A DNA stretch of 64,000 nt. Origin: Mucilaginibacter sp. UR6-1 (GTDB lineage Bacteria; Bacteroidota; Bacteroidia; Sphingobacteriales; Sphingobacteriaceae). Below, in pieces: positions 18,584-29,161 of the stretch (within the stretch, counting starts at the first letter, position 1; each line of letters begins with the position of its first letter). Under the pieces are notes generated by a model. It ran no database searches, was not told where the DNA came from, and worked only from the letters and a program-made list of their open reading frames with translations. Location: assembly GCF_020880975.1 (NCBI RefSeq), contig NZ_JAJIWP010000004.1:62001-126000 (forward strand), given 5' to 3'. The position numbers and the translations under genes are program-made.

Positions 18584-18973
18584 TCAATAAAATGATTAAC
18601 AATCAAAATGCCAAGTTACTAAAAGGCATTGTTTTACTCATGCACATGCCAAAATAACATACGGCAATACATTAATAGGGCATTAACCCGGCAATAATGA
18701 TCAAGTAGTAAAAATAAGATTAATTAACATACTCCGGTCCGGCTATCGGGCAATAGCTTTACCTGGGAACCAAAGCATTAAGCAAATACGGTAGTAATTT
18801 CCATGATGATACAAAGGTAATAAATTTTTACAAGATGAGATTATGCCGTTTGGTAGATTATAATAAGCAACTCATTGCGAGGTACGAAGCGATCCCTTTA
18901 ATCAAATCCAACAAGTCGCTTTAGAGATTGCTTCGTACCTCGCAATGACGTAATGAGAAATGCAAAGCAATAA
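18584..18973. other. 390-base intergenic region upstream of hflX
   Basis: No convincing gene is present. The left third should hold the hflX promoter. The right third holds the REP-like palindrome described separately. The stretch between (about 18640-18840) is A/T-rich and I see nothing specific in it. Confidence 0.6.
18873..18947. repeat. REP-like inverted repeat
   Basis: Two perfect 18-base arms, CATTGCGAGGTACGAAGC at 18873-18890 and its reverse complement at 18930-18947, flank a 39-base centre. The layout and the GAGGTACGAAGC core recall interspersed palindromes found many times per genome in several Bacteroidota, which I infer from memory. It lies just beyond the 3' end of nhaA. Confidence 0.7.
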
Positions 18974-20164
18974 TCAACCCACCCTTTTTGAATACGCCCT
19001 CAACCCAACAAAGCCGGCCAACGCGGCAACAACCGACGCGGTAAGGATTGCGAACTTAGCACTGCTTTGCAACCCGGGCTCACTGAATGATAGCAGGGAG
19101 ATAAATATCGACATGGTAAAACCAATACCGGCAAGCGTACCAATGCCGAGAAGGTGCGCCCAATTAATACCTTCGGGCAATTTGCTGAGCTTGGTTTTAA
19201 CGGCGGCAAACGTCATTAAAAATATACCCAAAGGCTTGCCAACCACCAGGCCGAATATTATGCCTAAACCAAGCGGGGTTAACAAACTGCCAAGCATCCC
19301 TGGCTCATAGGTAATATTGGTATTGGCTAAAGCAAATAAAGGCAGTATTATAAAATTGACCGGCACTGATAGCTTATGTTCCATTTCAGTTAACGGAGAA
19401 TAGCCTGACTTGGTTTTTACCGGAACCGCAAAGGCCGTTAACACCCCGGCCACCGTAGCATGAATGCCCGAGTGATGAATAAAGTACCACATAAACATGC
19501 CGGGCACCAGGTAAAACCAGGCGTTTTTAAGATCGAAATAATTAAACACTAAAGCCAGGGCGAAAAAAGCCAGGGCATAAAACAAATAGTTTATTTCCAA
19601 TCCATGCGTATAAAACAAGGCGATCACCACAATAGCCCCAAGATCATCAACAATGGCCAAGGCTGTTAAAAACACCTTTGCTCCAACCGGAATAAACTTT
19701 CGCAATACATTTAATATGGCTATAGCGAAAGCAATATCGGTAGCCATGGGTATTCCCCAGCCTGCGGAAGTGCTGCTGGCGTTATAATTAAATATAAAAT
19801 AGATCAACGCCGGGAATAGCATCCCACCTATAGCACTCAACACAGGCAGCGCCGCCTTTTTTACTTCAGAGAGTTCTCCCTCAACCATCTCCCGTTTGAT
19901 CTCTAACCCCGCCATCAGGAAGAATATGGCCATCAGTGCATCATTGATGAATGAAGCCACGGTAAATTCAGGCCCAAGCGCATCGCCCGCGACTCTGGTG
20001 CCAAGCAAACCGGCAAAAGCATCATTAACAGGCGAGTTAGCCAAAACAAGCGAAAGCACTACACAGCTTAACAGCAATATACCGCCCGCCGATGGATGCT
20101 CAATAAACTCTACCGCTTTCTTTAATCGTCTGAATTTCGCCATACGGCGAATATACTTAAACAA
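18974..20164 (-). CDS. nhaA: Na+/H+ antiporter NhaA
   Basis: The 396-residue membrane protein has about eleven or twelve hydrophobic segments. The ion-binding Asp pair is visible in ALAIVDDLGAI, and other family motifs (ATDIAFAIAIL, ANSPVNDAF, GIGFTMSIFI) are intact. It exchanges external protons for internal sodium to hold pH and salt balance. The gene lies 15 bases downstream of a VOC-fold gene on the same strand. Confidence 0.94.
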   Translation of the reverse strand: MFKYIRRMAKFRRLKKAVEFIEHPSAGGILLLSCVVLSLVLANSPVNDAFAGLLGTRVAGDALGPEFTVASFINDALMAIFFLMAGLEIKREMVEGELSEVKKAALPVLSAIGGMLFPALIYFIFNYNASSTSAGWGIPMATDIAFAIAILNVLRKFIPVGAKVFLTALAIVDDLGAIVVIALFYTHGLEINYLFYALAFFALALVFNYFDLKNAWFYLVPGMFMWYFIHHSGIHATVAGVLTAFAVPVKTKSGYSPLTEMEHKLSVPVNFIILPLFALANTNITYEPGMLGSLLTPLGLGIIFGLVVGKPLGIFLMTFAAVKTKLSKLPEGINWAHLLGIGTLAGIGFTMSIFISLLSFSEPGLQSSAKFAILTASVVAALAGFVGLRAYSKRVG

Positions 20165-20179
20165 CCACTACCAGACAGT

Positions 20180-20560
20180 CTAATCCTCCTGTATCACCGA
20201 TAAGATATTTCCCGCCGGATCAGTAAACCAGGCAATGGTAGGGCCGTTGCCGCGCATAATATTATCATCGTCCGTTTTAAGCTCGGGCATGTTATAGCTT
20301 TCAAATTGTACTCCTTTTTCCTTCAACTCTTTAACGGTATCCTCTATACTGCTCACCGTAAAATTGAGTACGGTAAAAGTGGCCGGCTGATGGTTTGGCT
20401 TAGGGTATATAATAGCCGAGCCACCGCCCGGTAATTTTATATCGAGCACACCCATTTCATTTAAATTTACTTCTAAACCCAGCGTGGTACCGTAAAACTC
20501 TTTGGCCTTTTCTATATTGTTTACAGAAAAGCCTGCAAATGCACTATTTGGTTTAAACAT
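20180..20560 (-). CDS. VOC (glyoxalase/bleomycin-resistance fold) family protein
   Basis: I start at ATG 20560 ([10 protein letters not shown]), giving 126 residues; the open frame continues to a TTG at 20608 but the extra 16 residues do not look like VOC sequence. It holds the two beta-alpha-beta-beta-beta modules: [21 protein letters not shown] and the second half ending [14 protein letters not shown]. The sequence FTDPAGN with a terminal Glu is typical of metal-binding VOC proteins, but the substrate cannot be told. Confidence 0.8.
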   Translation of the reverse strand: MFKPNSAFAGFSVNNIEKAKEFYGTTLGLEVNLNEMGVLDIKLPGGGSAIIYPKPNHQPATFTVLNFTVSSIEDTVKELKEKGVQFESYNMPELKTDDDNIMRGNGPTIAWFTDPAGNILSVIQED

Positions 20561-20760
20561 GGTATTTATTTTTAGCTTATGTACAACAAACTGTTTGCCA
20601 GTAAGCAATTTATATAGGGTGCAAACAGGACATATAAAGGCGGTGTATCCGCCTGATTTTTCGCTTTGCCGCCACTAAACAACAATATATGCCCGTTTAA
20701 AGTTTAATAAGCAACACAGGAAGTGTAAATTGGCATCATCAACAAGCAAAAACCAACAGT

Positions 20761-23022
20761 ATGCAAACCCAGCTATTAGGCAACGCAAAACAGGTAACCA
20801 CGCAAAACGATCATATTATTATACAAACGGCCGAAGCAACGGCCAAAATATGGGTGTATGCCCCGGCTATCATCCGGGTAAATATTACGCAGACACCTGA
20901 TAAGCCCGATGCCTCATTCGCGGTGATACAGCAGCCGGAAACCGGCATCAAATTTACTGAGGCTGATAATGAGCTCACCATTACTACCGGCCAACTGATA
21001 CTCAAAGTAAATAAAACTCCGCTACGATTTAGTTTTTACACAGCCGAAGGCAAGGTGTTGAGTGAGGACGATGCCCGCTTTGGCGTTAACTGGCAAAACG
21101 AACGGGTGGTTAATTACCGTAAACTTTACGCTGATGAAAAGTTTATAGGCCTGGGCGAAAAAACAGGCGACCTTAACCGCCGCGGTACACATTACGTTAA
21201 TTGGAATACCGATGCCTCAAAACATACCATTTACACCGATCCGCTTTATAAAACTTTCCCGTTCTTTATCGGGCTGCATAGCGGGTTAACGTATGGTTTA
21301 TTCTTTGACAATACACACAAAAGCTATTTCGACTTCGGTGCTACTACTGATGATGAAATGAGCTGGTTTGGTGCAGATGGCGGCGACATGAACTATTATT
21401 TTTTCGGGGCGCAGGGTGTAGCCGATATTATTAAAGATTATACCTGGCTTACCGGGCGTATGGAAATGCCGCCGCTGTGGAGCATTGGCTACCAGCAATG
21501 CCGCTACAGCTACATGAGTGCTGATGAAGTACTTAGCATCGCCCAAAAGTTCAGGGAGCATAATATACCTGCCGACGTAATTTATTGCGATATAGATTAC
21601 ATGGACAATTACAAGATATTCACCTGGAATGACGAAGCTTTTCCTGACCCTAAAGGGATGATAGATAAATTGAAAGCACTCGATTTTCGCACGGTTTGTA
21701 TTGTTGACCCGGGCATTAAAGTTGAGGAGGGGTATAAACAATATGACGAAGGTGTCGCCAAAAACTATTTTGCCACATATACCAATGGCGACAATTACAT
21801 AGCCAGCGTATGGCCGGGCCGCTGCCACTTCCCTAACTTTTTTGATGACGAGGTGAAAGAGTGGTGGGGTGCAGCCTTTACGGCACTTACCGAACCGGGC
21901 GTAGAGGGTTTTTGGAACGACATGAACGAGCCTGCCGCCTGGGGACAAAACATCCCCTACCTGGTAAAATTCGGCGACCGGTACATGGCCGAGGTACGCA
22001 ACGCCTACGGTATGGAAATGACCAAAGCTACTTATAATGGTACGCGTCAAATATTAGGCAACAAACGCCCATTTATGCTTACCCGTGCGGCTTATTGCGG
22101 CACACAACGCTTTTCGGCGGTGTGGACGGGTGATAACACCGCTACTGATGAGCACATGCTTTACGGGCAGCGCCTGGTGAACAGCCTCGGCTTGGTGGGC
22201 ATGTCATTCACCGGGGTTGATATTGGGGGCTATACCGGCAACCCTACCCCTGAACTGATGCTGCGCTGGAACTCGCTGGGTGTTTACATCCCGATGTACC
22301 GTAACCATGCTGAAATAGGTACTGCCATGCGCGAACCATGGGAATGGGGCCAGGAAAATATGGCCATCATCCGTAAGGATATTGAGCTGCGTTACCGGTT
22401 ACTGCCTTATATTTATTCCGGTTTTTATGAATCCTCACAAAACGGATTACCCTTGAGCCGTACTTTAGCGATTGATTATACGCCGGATGAAAATGTGTTT
22501 GATGTTCGCTATCAAAACCAGTTTCTGTTTGGCAATTCCCTATTAGTGGCACCGGTTGAAAGCACCAAACTTACCGCCGAAGTTTACTTACCTGAGGGCG
22601 AGTGGTACCGCTTTGGTAATGATAAGGCATATGAGGGAGGCATGGCGCACACCGTACCTGCGCCGTTAAATGATCTGCCGGTATTTGTAAAGGGCGGAGG
22701 CATCATCCCGATGCAAAGTGTTATTCAAAGCACCAATGAAGCGGGCGACGGTATACTTTACCTGCACATCTGGAAAGGCATACAAGATTCAACCTTTATT
22801 TACTATGAGGATGACGGCGTAACGTATGATAACGAGCGCGGCATCTTTCATAAAAGAGAGATCAGCTACCATGCTGAAAGTAATACCGTAATGCTTGCCG
22901 TAGCAGAGGGCAGTTACACCTCAAAATTCAATACATTAAAACTGATATCGCATGGCTTTGATAAATCTATAAAAGAGAAAGAGGCGCTTTATCATTCCGG
23001 TGTGATAGAGATCAGCCTGTAA
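20761..23022 (+). CDS. Glycoside hydrolase family 31 alpha-glucosidase
   Basis: The 753-residue protein has an N-terminal beta-sandwich, a (beta/alpha)8 barrel and C-terminal beta domains. The nucleophile is D387 in FWNDMNEPA and the acid/base D458 in WTGDNTATDEH; GVDIGGYTG and RYRLLPYIYS are further GH31 landmarks. No signal peptide is present, so it should act in the cytoplasm on imported oligosaccharides. Family 31 also covers xylosidases and other specificities, so alpha-glucosidase is the likeliest rather than certain. No susCD pair lies near. Confidence 0.88.
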   Translation: MQTQLLGNAKQVTTQNDHIIIQTAEATAKIWVYAPAIIRVNITQTPDKPDASFAVIQQPETGIKFTEADNELTITTGQLILKVNKTPLRFSFYTAEGKVLSEDDARFGVNWQNERVVNYRKLYADEKFIGLGEKTGDLNRRGTHYVNWNTDASKHTIYTDPLYKTFPFFIGLHSGLTYGLFFDNTHKSYFDFGATTDDEMSWFGADGGDMNYYFFGAQGVADIIKDYTWLTGRMEMPPLWSIGYQQCRYSYMSADEVLSIAQKFREHNIPADVIYCDIDYMDNYKIFTWNDEAFPDPKGMIDKLKALDFRTVCIVDPGIKVEEGYKQYDEGVAKNYFATYTNGDNYIASVWPGRCHFPNFFDDEVKEWWGAAFTALTEPGVEGFWNDMNEPAAWGQNIPYLVKFGDRYMAEVRNAYGMEMTKATYNGTRQILGNKRPFMLTRAAYCGTQRFSAVWTGDNTATDEHMLYGQRLVNSLGLVGMSFTGVDIGGYTGNPTPELMLRWNSLGVYIPMYRNHAEIGTAMREPWEWGQENMAIIRKDIELRYRLLPYIYSGFYESSQNGLPLSRTLAIDYTPDENVFDVRYQNQFLFGNSLLVAPVESTKLTAEVYLPEGEWYRFGNDKAYEGGMAHTVPAPLNDLPVFVKGGGIIPMQSVIQSTNEAGDGILYLHIWKGIQDSTFIYYEDDGVTYDNERGIFHKREISYHAESNTVMLAVAEGSYTSKFNTLKLISHGFDKSIKEKEALYHSGVIEISL

Positions 23023-23046
23023 GCAATATCAACACATAAAAAAAAC

Positions 23047-23081
23047 GAAAGGCCCTGCAACTTGTGGTTACAGGGCCTTTC
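23047..23081. terminator. Bidirectional terminator between the GH31 gene and dnaK
   Basis: GAAAGGCCCTG at 23047-23057 pairs with CAGGGCCTTTC at 23071-23081 across a 13-base loop, with A-rich sequence to the left and T-rich to the right. It lies between convergent stops. Confidence 0.8.
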
Positions 23082-23097
23082 AAATTATCAGGAATTA

Positions 23098-25008
23098 TTA
23101 CTTTTTATCGTCTTTTACCTCTTCATAATCAACGTCAGTTACGGTGTCTGAGTTGTCGGCTTGCGCACCGGCAGCACCGGCGTCTGCACCCGGTTGCTCA
23201 CCGGCTTCGGCAGCAGCTTTGTACATATCCTCTGACGCGGCTTTCCATGCATTATCCAATTCACCTTGGGCAACTTCAATGTCGGCCAGGTTTTTAGAGG
23301 CATGTGCGGCTTTCAACTTGGTAAGGCCTTCTTCGATAGGTGCTTTTTTGTCAGCAGGTATCTTATCGCCATACTCTTTCAACTGTTTCTCGGTCGAGAA
23401 GATCAAAGCATCGGCAGCATTCAGTTTTTCAACTTCTTCTTTAGCCAATTTATCTGATTCAGCATTAGCTTCTGCTTCAGCTTTCATCTTTTTGATCTCT
23501 TCGTCTGTCAAGCCTGATGAAGCCTCGATACGGATCTTTTGCTCTTTCCCGGTAGCTTTATCTTTTGCAGATACATGTAAAATACCGTTGGCATCAATAT
23601 CAAAGGTTACTTCAATTTGAGGCACACCACGAGGTGCTGGTGGAATACCATCCAGGTGGAAACGGCCTATGGTGCGGTTTTGCGCGGCCATTGGGCGCTC
23701 GCCTTGCAAAATGTGGATCTCTACCGATGGCTGGCTGTCAGACGCGGTTGAGAATGTTTCTGATTTTTTGCTCGGGATAGTAGTATTAGCCTCGATCAGT
23801 TTGGTCATTACACCGCCCATGGTTTCAATACCTAATGAAAGCGGGGTAACGTCAAGCAATAACACATCTTTAACCTCACCGGTTAATACACCACCTTGAA
23901 TAGCGGCACCGATAGCTACCACTTCGTCAGGGTTTACACCTTTTGAAGGGGCTTTGCCAAAGAATGATTGCACGGCTTCCTGAATAGCAGGGATACGGGT
24001 TGAACCACCTACCAGGATGATCTCGTCAATATCTGAAGTACTGTAACCGGCATTTTTCAATGCTGTACGGCAAGGCTCAATAGTACGTTTTACAAGGCTA
24101 TCAACCAATTGCTCAAATTTAGCACGGCTCAAGGTTTTAACCAGGTGTTTAGGCATACCGTCAACAGCGGTGATGTATGGCAGGTTGATCTCGGTTTGCG
24201 TAGTGCTTGAAAGCTCAATTTTAGCTTTCTCAGCAGCTTCTTTTAAACGTTGTAAAGCCATAGGGTCTTTACGCAGATCGATGCCTTCGTCGCTCTTGAA
24301 TTCGTCGGCCAGCCAGTCAATAATAGCCTGATCAAAGTCATCACCACCAAGGTGCGTATCACCATCGGTTGATTTTACTTCGAACACGCCATCGCCCAAC
24401 TCAAGTACTGATACGTCATGCGTACCACCACCGCAGTCAAACACCACGATCTTCATGTCCTTGTGTGCTTTGTCCAAACCATATGCAAGGGCGGCGGCAG
24501 TAGGCTCGTTGATGATACGGCGTACTTTTAAGCCTGCAATTTCACCGGCTTCTTTAGTAGCCTGGCGTTGTGCATCGTTAAAGTAAGCAGGTACGGTAAT
24601 AACCGCTTCACTCACTTCAGTCCCTAAGAAATCCTCGGCGGTTTTCTTCATTTTTTGAAGAATCATGGCCGAAATTTCCTGCGGGGTATAGTTACGGTCA
24701 TCAATAGCAACACGCGGGGTATTACCTTCGCTAACCACGTTATATGGAACGCGCTCTTTCTCTTTGCTTACTTCAGCAAATTGGTTACCCATAAAGCGCT
24801 TGATAGAGTAGATTGTTTTGCGGGGATTGGTGATCGCCTGGCGCTTTGCCGGGTCACCCACTTTACGTTCGCCGTTGTCAACAAAAGCAACTACCGATGG
24901 CGTAGTGCGCTTACCCTCGCTGTTGGCAATAACCACAGGCTCGTTACCCTCCATTACAGCCACGCATGAGTTTGTTGTCCCTAAGTCGATTCCGATAATT
25001 TTAGACAT
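23098..25008 (-). CDS. dnaK: Chaperone DnaK (Hsp70)
   Basis: The 636-residue protein begins [14 protein letters not shown] and contains the ATPase signatures [15 protein letters not shown] and [15 protein letters not shown], the interdomain linker region [13 protein letters not shown], and a substrate-binding domain with a helical lid. The C-terminus ([16 protein letters not shown]) is a normal acidic DnaK tail. It binds exposed hydrophobic peptides under ATP control with DnaJ and GrpE, neither of which is adjacent. I did not find a CIRCE element or a clear promoter in the 250-base upstream spacer. Confidence 0.97.
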   Translation of the reverse strand: MSKIIGIDLGTTNSCVAVMEGNEPVVIANSEGKRTTPSVVAFVDNGERKVGDPAKRQAITNPRKTIYSIKRFMGNQFAEVSKEKERVPYNVVSEGNTPRVAIDDRNYTPQEISAMILQKMKKTAEDFLGTEVSEAVITVPAYFNDAQRQATKEAGEIAGLKVRRIINEPTAAALAYGLDKAHKDMKIVVFDCGGGTHDVSVLELGDGVFEVKSTDGDTHLGGDDFDQAIIDWLADEFKSDEGIDLRKDPMALQRLKEAAEKAKIELSSTTQTEINLPYITAVDGMPKHLVKTLSRAKFEQLVDSLVKRTIEPCRTALKNAGYSTSDIDEIILVGGSTRIPAIQEAVQSFFGKAPSKGVNPDEVVAIGAAIQGGVLTGEVKDVLLLDVTPLSLGIETMGGVMTKLIEANTTIPSKKSETFSTASDSQPSVEIHILQGERPMAAQNRTIGRFHLDGIPPAPRGVPQIEVTFDIDANGILHVSAKDKATGKEQKIRIEASSGLTDEEIKKMKAEAEANAESDKLAKEEVEKLNAADALIFSTEKQLKEYGDKIPADKKAPIEEGLTKLKAAHASKNLADIEVAQGELDNAWKAASEDMYKAAAEAGEQPGADAGAAGAQADNSDTVTDVDYEEVKDDKK

Positions 25009-25202
25009 ATTGTATGATTGTTATTTCTTTGTTTGTAAATATTAATTACCCACAGCTATTTATCAATGCGTGTGCCAAATAGTAAATGGCAGTAATGCGT
25101 CAGTTTATCACGATTTGATGGATATATTTCGTCAGCAAAAGAAGACAAACTGGTGACAGGATGGCAGAAAAAATGCCATATCCAGCATCAAATTATACTA
25201 AA

Positions 25203-25239
25203 AAAAACGCCCGACTGAAAATATCAGCCGGGCGTTTTT
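25203..25239 (-). terminator. Terminator at the end of the ribosomal superoperon
   Basis: The stem AAAAACGCCCG/CGGGCGTTTTT, extended inward by CTGA/TCAG past a mismatch, lies 23 bases after the rplQ stop in the leftward direction. It is the first strong terminator seen downstream of the rplC promoter. Confidence 0.85.
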
Positions 25240-25261
25240 ACCTTTTAAATTCTGTTATGAA

Positions 25262-25825
25262 TTATTCGCCTTTTTCAGCGTTTTCTTCTTTCTCAGGAGT
25301 TGCAGGTGCTTCGGTAGCCAGAGTTTCCTCAACAGCAGCCTCAGCTTTTGGAGTTTCTTCAACTACTACAGCTTCTTCAGCTACAGCGGCAGTTTTTGCC
25401 TTGCCTGCACCACCACGACGACGTGTTGATTTTTTAGCGGCAGGAGCAGCTTCAGCACCGTAAACTGTGTTGTAATCAACCAGCTCAATGATGGCTACTT
25501 CAGCGTTATCACCTAAACGGTTTTCCATTTTGATGATACGAGTGTAACCACCCGGACGGTTTGCCACTTTTGAAGCAACATCACGAAACAGTTCAGTAAC
25601 CGCGTCTTTGCTTTTAAGGTAAGCGAACACTGTACGACGTGAGTGCGTAGTATCGCTTTTTGATTTGGTGATCAAAGGCTCAACATAAACACGCAGTGCT
25701 TTTGCTTTTGCCAATGTTGTAGTAATGCGCTTATGCAGGATAAGCGAAGAGGCCATGTTGCTCATCATCGCTTTGCGATGACTGTCGGTGCGGCCTAAGT
25801 GATTAACTTTTTTACCGTGTCTCAT
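25262..25825 (-). CDS. rplQ: 50S ribosomal protein L17 with acidic C-terminal extension
   Basis: Residues 1 to about 118 match L17 ([20 protein letters not shown] at the start), which lies near the peptide exit of the large subunit. The protein is 187 residues against about 120-130 in most bacteria. The extra roughly 60 residues start with a basic KKSTRRRGG patch and become Ala/Glu/Val/Pro-rich and probably disordered. It is last in the alpha-operon part, 153 bases after rpoA, with a palindromic spacer between. Confidence 0.96.
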   Translation of the reverse strand: MRHGKKVNHLGRTDSHRKAMMSNMASSLILHKRITTTLAKAKALRVYVEPLITKSKSDTTHSRRTVFAYLKSKDAVTELFRDVASKVANRPGGYTRIIKMENRLGDNAEVAIIELVDYNTVYGAEAAPAAKKSTRRRGGAGKAKTAAVAEEAVVVEETPKAEAAVEETLATEAPATPEKEENAEKGE

Positions 25826-25904
25826 TGTTTTGTTTGTTGTGGCACGTGCATACCGTTGGGCGGCGTGTTATCGTCAAGCCCTCGGAATTATGCCTATTGT
25901 TTAA

Positions 25905-25956
25905 TTGTTAGTAATTAGTGAACAGAGGTCAGAGATTAGTGACTAATCACTAACAA
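25905..25956 (-). repeat. Palindromic spacer between rpoA and rplQ
   Basis: TTGTTAGTAATTAGT at 25905-25919 pairs with ACTAATCACTAACAA at 25942-25956 (14 of 15). A nested GATTAGT-G-ACTAATC lies at 25934-25948, sharing the right arm. The word ATTAGTGA occurs twice (25914, 25935). Confidence 0.7.
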
Positions 25957-25978
25957 CCAACATCTGATCACTTTAATA

Positions 25979-26971
25979 TTATTCTTCGTCCAGCTTGTAT
26001 TTAGCCAGGTTCATGCCAAAAGAAAGACCTTTTGATTTAACCAGGTCCTGAATTTCGGTTAATGATTTTTTACCGAAGTTGCGGAACTTAAGCATATCAG
26101 CCACGTCATATGATACCAGGTCAGCCAGGCTGCGGATGTCAGCAGCTTTAAGGCAGTTCAGGGCACGTACTGAAAGATCAAGATCAACCAATTCAGTTTT
26201 CAGGATCTTGCGCATGTGCAGTATCTCTTCGTCAACTTCTTTTGTTTCTTCTTTAGCCTGAGCCTCCAGCATCATGTTCTCATCAGAGAACAGCATGAAG
26301 TGTTGGATCAGGATCTTGGCAGCTTCTTTAAGCGCGTCTTCCGGGTGGATAGAACCGTCAGTAGCAATGTCAAGAACCAGTTTCTCGTAGTCGGTTTTTT
26401 GCTCAACACGATAGTTCTCGATAGTATACTTAACATTCTTGATCGGGGTGTAGATCGAGTCGATAGCGATAACACCTACGTTAGCATCCGGGTTTTTATT
26501 CTCTTCGCTTGGTATATAACCACGGCCTTTACCTACGGTCAGTTCCACTTCAAGTGTTACTGATGAATCCATATTGGCTAAAACCAGGTCAGGATTAAGT
26601 ACAGTAAAATTATTTGAGAATTTAGTGATATCGCCAGCCTTAAAGCTATCCTGACCATTGATGATCACAAATATTTTTTCGCTGTCGCCAGATTCACCGG
26701 TTTTCTTGAACCTTACTTGTTTCAGGTTAAGGATGATCTCGGTTACATCTTCAACAACTCCTTTTATAGTTGAAAATTCGTGCGTAACTCCTGAAAAACG
26801 AACAGAAGTGATAGCAAAACCTTCTAACGATGAAAGTAATATACGACGCAGAGCATTACCTATGGTTATACCGAAACCTGGTTCCAAGGGACGGAATTCA
26901 AACGTACCTTCAAAATCAGTCGATTTTTGCATGATAACCTTATCCGGTTTCTGAAATGCTAAAATTGCCAT
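25979..26971 (-). CDS. rpoA: RNA polymerase alpha subunit
   Basis: The 330-residue protein has the N-terminal assembly domain ([21 protein letters not shown]) and, after a linker near residues 235-250, the C-terminal domain with the [13 protein letters not shown] and [11 protein letters not shown] segments that contact DNA and activators. Length is normal. It lies between rpsD and rplQ as in other bacteria, separated from each by palindromic spacers. Confidence 0.97.
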   Translation of the reverse strand: MAILAFQKPDKVIMQKSTDFEGTFEFRPLEPGFGITIGNALRRILLSSLEGFAITSVRFSGVTHEFSTIKGVVEDVTEIILNLKQVRFKKTGESGDSEKIFVIINGQDSFKAGDITKFSNNFTVLNPDLVLANMDSSVTLEVELTVGKGRGYIPSEENKNPDANVGVIAIDSIYTPIKNVKYTIENYRVEQKTDYEKLVLDIATDGSIHPEDALKEAAKILIQHFMLFSDENMMLEAQAKEETKEVDEEILHMRKILKTELVDLDLSVRALNCLKAADIRSLADLVSYDVADMLKFRNFGKKSLTEIQDLVKSKGLSFGMNLAKYKLDEE

Positions 26972-27012
26972 TTATATCCTTTTTTTAGTTTCTAATTGTA
27001 TTTAAACAGACG

Positions 27013-27076
27013 TGAGATATACAGTATGAGATATGAGTAATTAATTAAAAACCCATATCTCATACTATATATCTCA
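27013..27076 (-). repeat. Palindromic spacer between rpsD and rpoA
   Basis: Two 23-base arms (27013-27035 and 27054-27076) are complementary at 22 positions, with one C-A mismatch (27022/27067), around an 18-base A/T loop. The word GAGATAT occurs twice within the left arm. Confidence 0.85.
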
Positions 27077-27087
27077 AATCCTATGTC

Positions 27088-27696
27088 TTATTTAGAGTAT
27101 AACTCGACGATCAAATTCTCTTTGATGTTCTCAGGAATTTCGTCGCGGTTTGGATAGGTAAGGAATTTACCAACTAATTCGTTAGCATCCCACTCTAACC
27201 AGCTATATTTATTGATCCTGCGGCCTGCAACTGAATTAGTGATAGCCTCAAGAGATTTTGATTTTTCGCGTACGGCAATAACGTCACCTGCTCTTAATGA
27301 GTATGAAGCGATGTTCACAACCTCACCGTTAACAGTGATGTGTTTGTGGCCTACTAACTGGCGTGCAGCCGAACGTGTAGGTGCGATACCTAAACGGTAT
27401 ACAGCGTTATCTAAACGTGCTTCCAGGAATTTCAACAGGTTTTCACCGGTGATACCTTCTTTAGCTGAAGCGCGGTGAAAAAGGTTCTCGAACTGACGCT
27501 CTAATACACCGTAAGTGTATTTTACCTTTTGTTTTTCCTGCAACTGAGTAGAGTACTCAGATTGTTTTCCTCTTCTTTTTGAGGCACCGTGCATGCCCGG
27601 AGGATAGTTCTTTCTTTCTAACGCTTTATCCGGACCGAAGATCGGCTCACGGAAACGGCGCGCAATTTTGGATTTTGGTCCTGTATACCTTGCCAT
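27088..27696 (-). CDS. rpsD: 30S ribosomal protein S4
   Basis: The 202-residue protein starts [15 protein letters not shown] and has the S4 RNA-binding domain ([30 protein letters not shown]). It is an early-assembly small-subunit protein that binds the 5' domain of 16S rRNA. No zinc-binding Cys cluster is present, so it is the C-minus form. It follows rpsK after 67 bases. Confidence 0.97.
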   Translation of the reverse strand: MARYTGPKSKIARRFREPIFGPDKALERKNYPPGMHGASKRRGKQSEYSTQLQEKQKVKYTYGVLERQFENLFHRASAKEGITGENLLKFLEARLDNAVYRLGIAPTRSAARQLVGHKHITVNGEVVNIASYSLRAGDVIAVREKSKSLEAITNSVAGRRINKYSWLEWDANELVGKFLTYPNRDEIPENIKENLIVELYSK

Positions 27697-27763
27697 TGTG
27701 TTGTTGTTTTAAAGTATCATGCAGCCTTAAACTGCAGAATCTTAGCTTTAAAAATCGTGTTAA

Positions 27764-28153
27764 TTAAACTCTTCTTCTTTTTGAAGGACGGCAACCGTTG
27801 TGCGGAAGCGGTGTAATATCTTTTATGGTAGTTACTTCGATACCTGTAGTTTGCAGGGTACGGATAGCTGATTCACGACCAGAACCCGGGCCTTTTACAA
27901 ATACTTCTACCTTACGTAAACCTAAGTCATAAGCAACTTTACCGCAATCGGCAGCAGCTTGTGACGCAGCGTATGGAGTGTTCTTTTTTGAACCTTTGAA
28001 ACCCATTTTACCTGCTGATGACCATGATACAGCCTGACCATTTTTATTGGTAAGGGTTATAATGATGTTGTTGAAAGTTGCATTGATGTGCGCCTCGCCA
28101 ACCGGCTCAACAACTACAATACGCTTTTTGGTTACTTTTTTGCCTTTAGCCAT
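27764..28153 (-). CDS. rpsK: 30S ribosomal protein S11
   Basis: The 129-residue protein shows the S11 core ([22 protein letters not shown]) and the conserved C-terminus ([16 protein letters not shown]). It lines the small-subunit platform near the mRNA exit. It lies 145 bases after rpsM with a spacer that contains two hairpins. Confidence 0.97.
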   Translation of the reverse strand: MAKGKKVTKKRIVVVEPVGEAHINATFNNIIITLTNKNGQAVSWSSAGKMGFKGSKKNTPYAASQAAADCGKVAYDLGLRKVEVFVKGPGSGRESAIRTLQTTGIEVTTIKDITPLPHNGCRPSKRRRV

Positions 28154-28179
28154 TTTATTTTTAAGTTTTTAGATATGGA

Positions 28180-28281
28180 GATTTGAGATGTGAAGCCTGT
28201 TGCCTCATTTCAAATCAATCCTACCCTATTCTTTATCCATTAGATGTGCGTGTGTGAAAAAATTTCATCTCTCACATCTAA
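28180..28281 (-). repeat. Two imperfect palindromes between rpsM and rpsK
   Basis: The first pairs GATTTGAGATGTG (28180-28192) with CTCATTTCAAATC (28204-28216), 11 of 13. The second pairs TTAGATGTG (28240-28248) with CACATCTAA (28273-28281), 9 of 9, with poor pairing further in. Both share the AGATGTG word. Confidence 0.65.
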
Positions 28282-28298
28282 CATCTTAATTCTGTTTA

Positions 28299-28676
28299 TT
28301 ATTTAGTAGCTTTTTTCTTGTTAGCAACAGTCTTACGTTTACCTTTACGGGTACGTGAGTTGTTTTTAGTACGCTGACCACGCAGAGGTAAACCTTTACG
28401 GTGACGGGTACCACGGTAACAACCGATATCCATTAAACGCTTGATGTTAAGTTGTACTTCTGAACGAAGAGCACCTTCTACCTTGATCTGGTCATTGATG
28501 ATACCACGGATAGCGGCTAACTGATCGTCAGTCCAATCCTGTACTTTGATATTTACATCGATACCTGCCTGATCCAAGATATCCTGGGCAGTTGAACGAC
28601 CGATACCATAAATGTAGGTAAGACCGATAACGCCTCTTTTGTTTTTTGGTAAATCAATACCTGAAATCCTTGCCAT
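28299..28676 (-). CDS. rpsM: 30S ribosomal protein S13
   Basis: The 125-residue protein starts [15 protein letters not shown] and carries the helix-hairpin-helix region ([14 protein letters not shown]) and the basic C-terminal tail that reaches the P-site tRNA. It contacts the large subunit in bridges B1a/B1b. rpmJ lies 73 bases upstream. Confidence 0.97.
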   Translation of the reverse strand: MARISGIDLPKNKRGVIGLTYIYGIGRSTAQDILDQAGIDVNIKVQDWTDDQLAAIRGIINDQIKVEGALRSEVQLNIKRLMDIGCYRGTRHRKGLPLRGQRTKNNSRTRKGKRKTVANKKKATK

Positions 28677-28698
28677 ATTTGTAATTTTCCTTTTTACG

Positions 28699-28735
28699 CA
28701 ACAACCGATCGGCGGCTACCGATGTACAATTGTTG
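28699..28735 (-). repeat. Small hairpin between rpmJ and rpsM
   Basis: CAACAA (28699-28704) pairs with TTGTTG (28730-28735), and ATCGG (28708-28712) with CCGAT (28719-28723), separated by an uneven internal loop. It is weaker than the other spacer palindromes. Confidence 0.45.
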
Positions 28736-28749
28736 CCAATTCTTTTTTA

Positions 28750-28866
28750 TTAACCCTGACGTTGTTTGTACTTAGGGTTCTTTTTGTTGATAACGTAAAG
28801 TTTACCGTTGCGGCGGATGATTTTGCAATCAGCACTACGCTTTTTAATTGATGCTCTAACCTTCAT
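28750..28866 (-). CDS. rpmJ: 50S ribosomal protein L36
   Basis: This 38-residue gene reads [19 protein letters not shown] at its start and ends [12 protein letters not shown]. It has only one Cys (in SADCKII) and lacks the C-x2-C...C-x4-H zinc site, so it is the zinc-free (C-minus) form. It sits between infA (13 bases upstream) and rpsM. Confidence 0.95.
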   Translation of the reverse strand: MKVRASIKKRSADCKIIRRNGKLYVINKKNPKYKQRQG

Positions 28867-28879
28867 CGCTTATGCTTTT

Positions 28880-29098
28880 TTATTTATATCTGTAAGTAAT
28901 CCTGCCTTTGGTCAAATCGTACGGGCTCATCTCCAGTTTCACCCTGTCGCCAGGTAGAATTTTGATGTAGTGCATACGCATTTTGCCTGATATATGCGCT
29001 ATAATCTCGTGACCGTTTTCCAATTCAACCCTAAACATTGCGTTTGACAATGCCTCTTTTATTGTGCCGTCCTGCTCGATCGACGATTGTTTAGCCAT
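28880..29098 (-). CDS. infA: Translation initiation factor IF-1
   Basis: The 72-residue single OB-fold protein ([39 protein letters not shown]) blocks the A site of the 30S subunit during initiation. Length and sequence are normal. It lies 63 bases after map; no adk gene intervenes. Confidence 0.96.
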   Translation of the reverse strand: MAKQSSIEQDGTIKEALSNAMFRVELENGHEIIAHISGKMRMHYIKILPGDRVKLEMSPYDLTKGRITYRYK

Positions 29099-29161
29099 AC
29101 TTTATTGATTTCTACTTAATTACCCGCCCTAAAAGCGGGACGCAAAATTAATAAAATTTTT

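Noticed and set aside
21298..22050. 250-residue minus-strand frame
   Set aside because: It is antisense to the GH31 catalytic domain and shows no protein-like features.
25009..25261. Possible heat-shock (CIRCE) element or gene upstream of dnaK
   Set aside because: I found no TTAGCACTC-type inverted repeat and no credible coding frame beyond the rplQ terminator.
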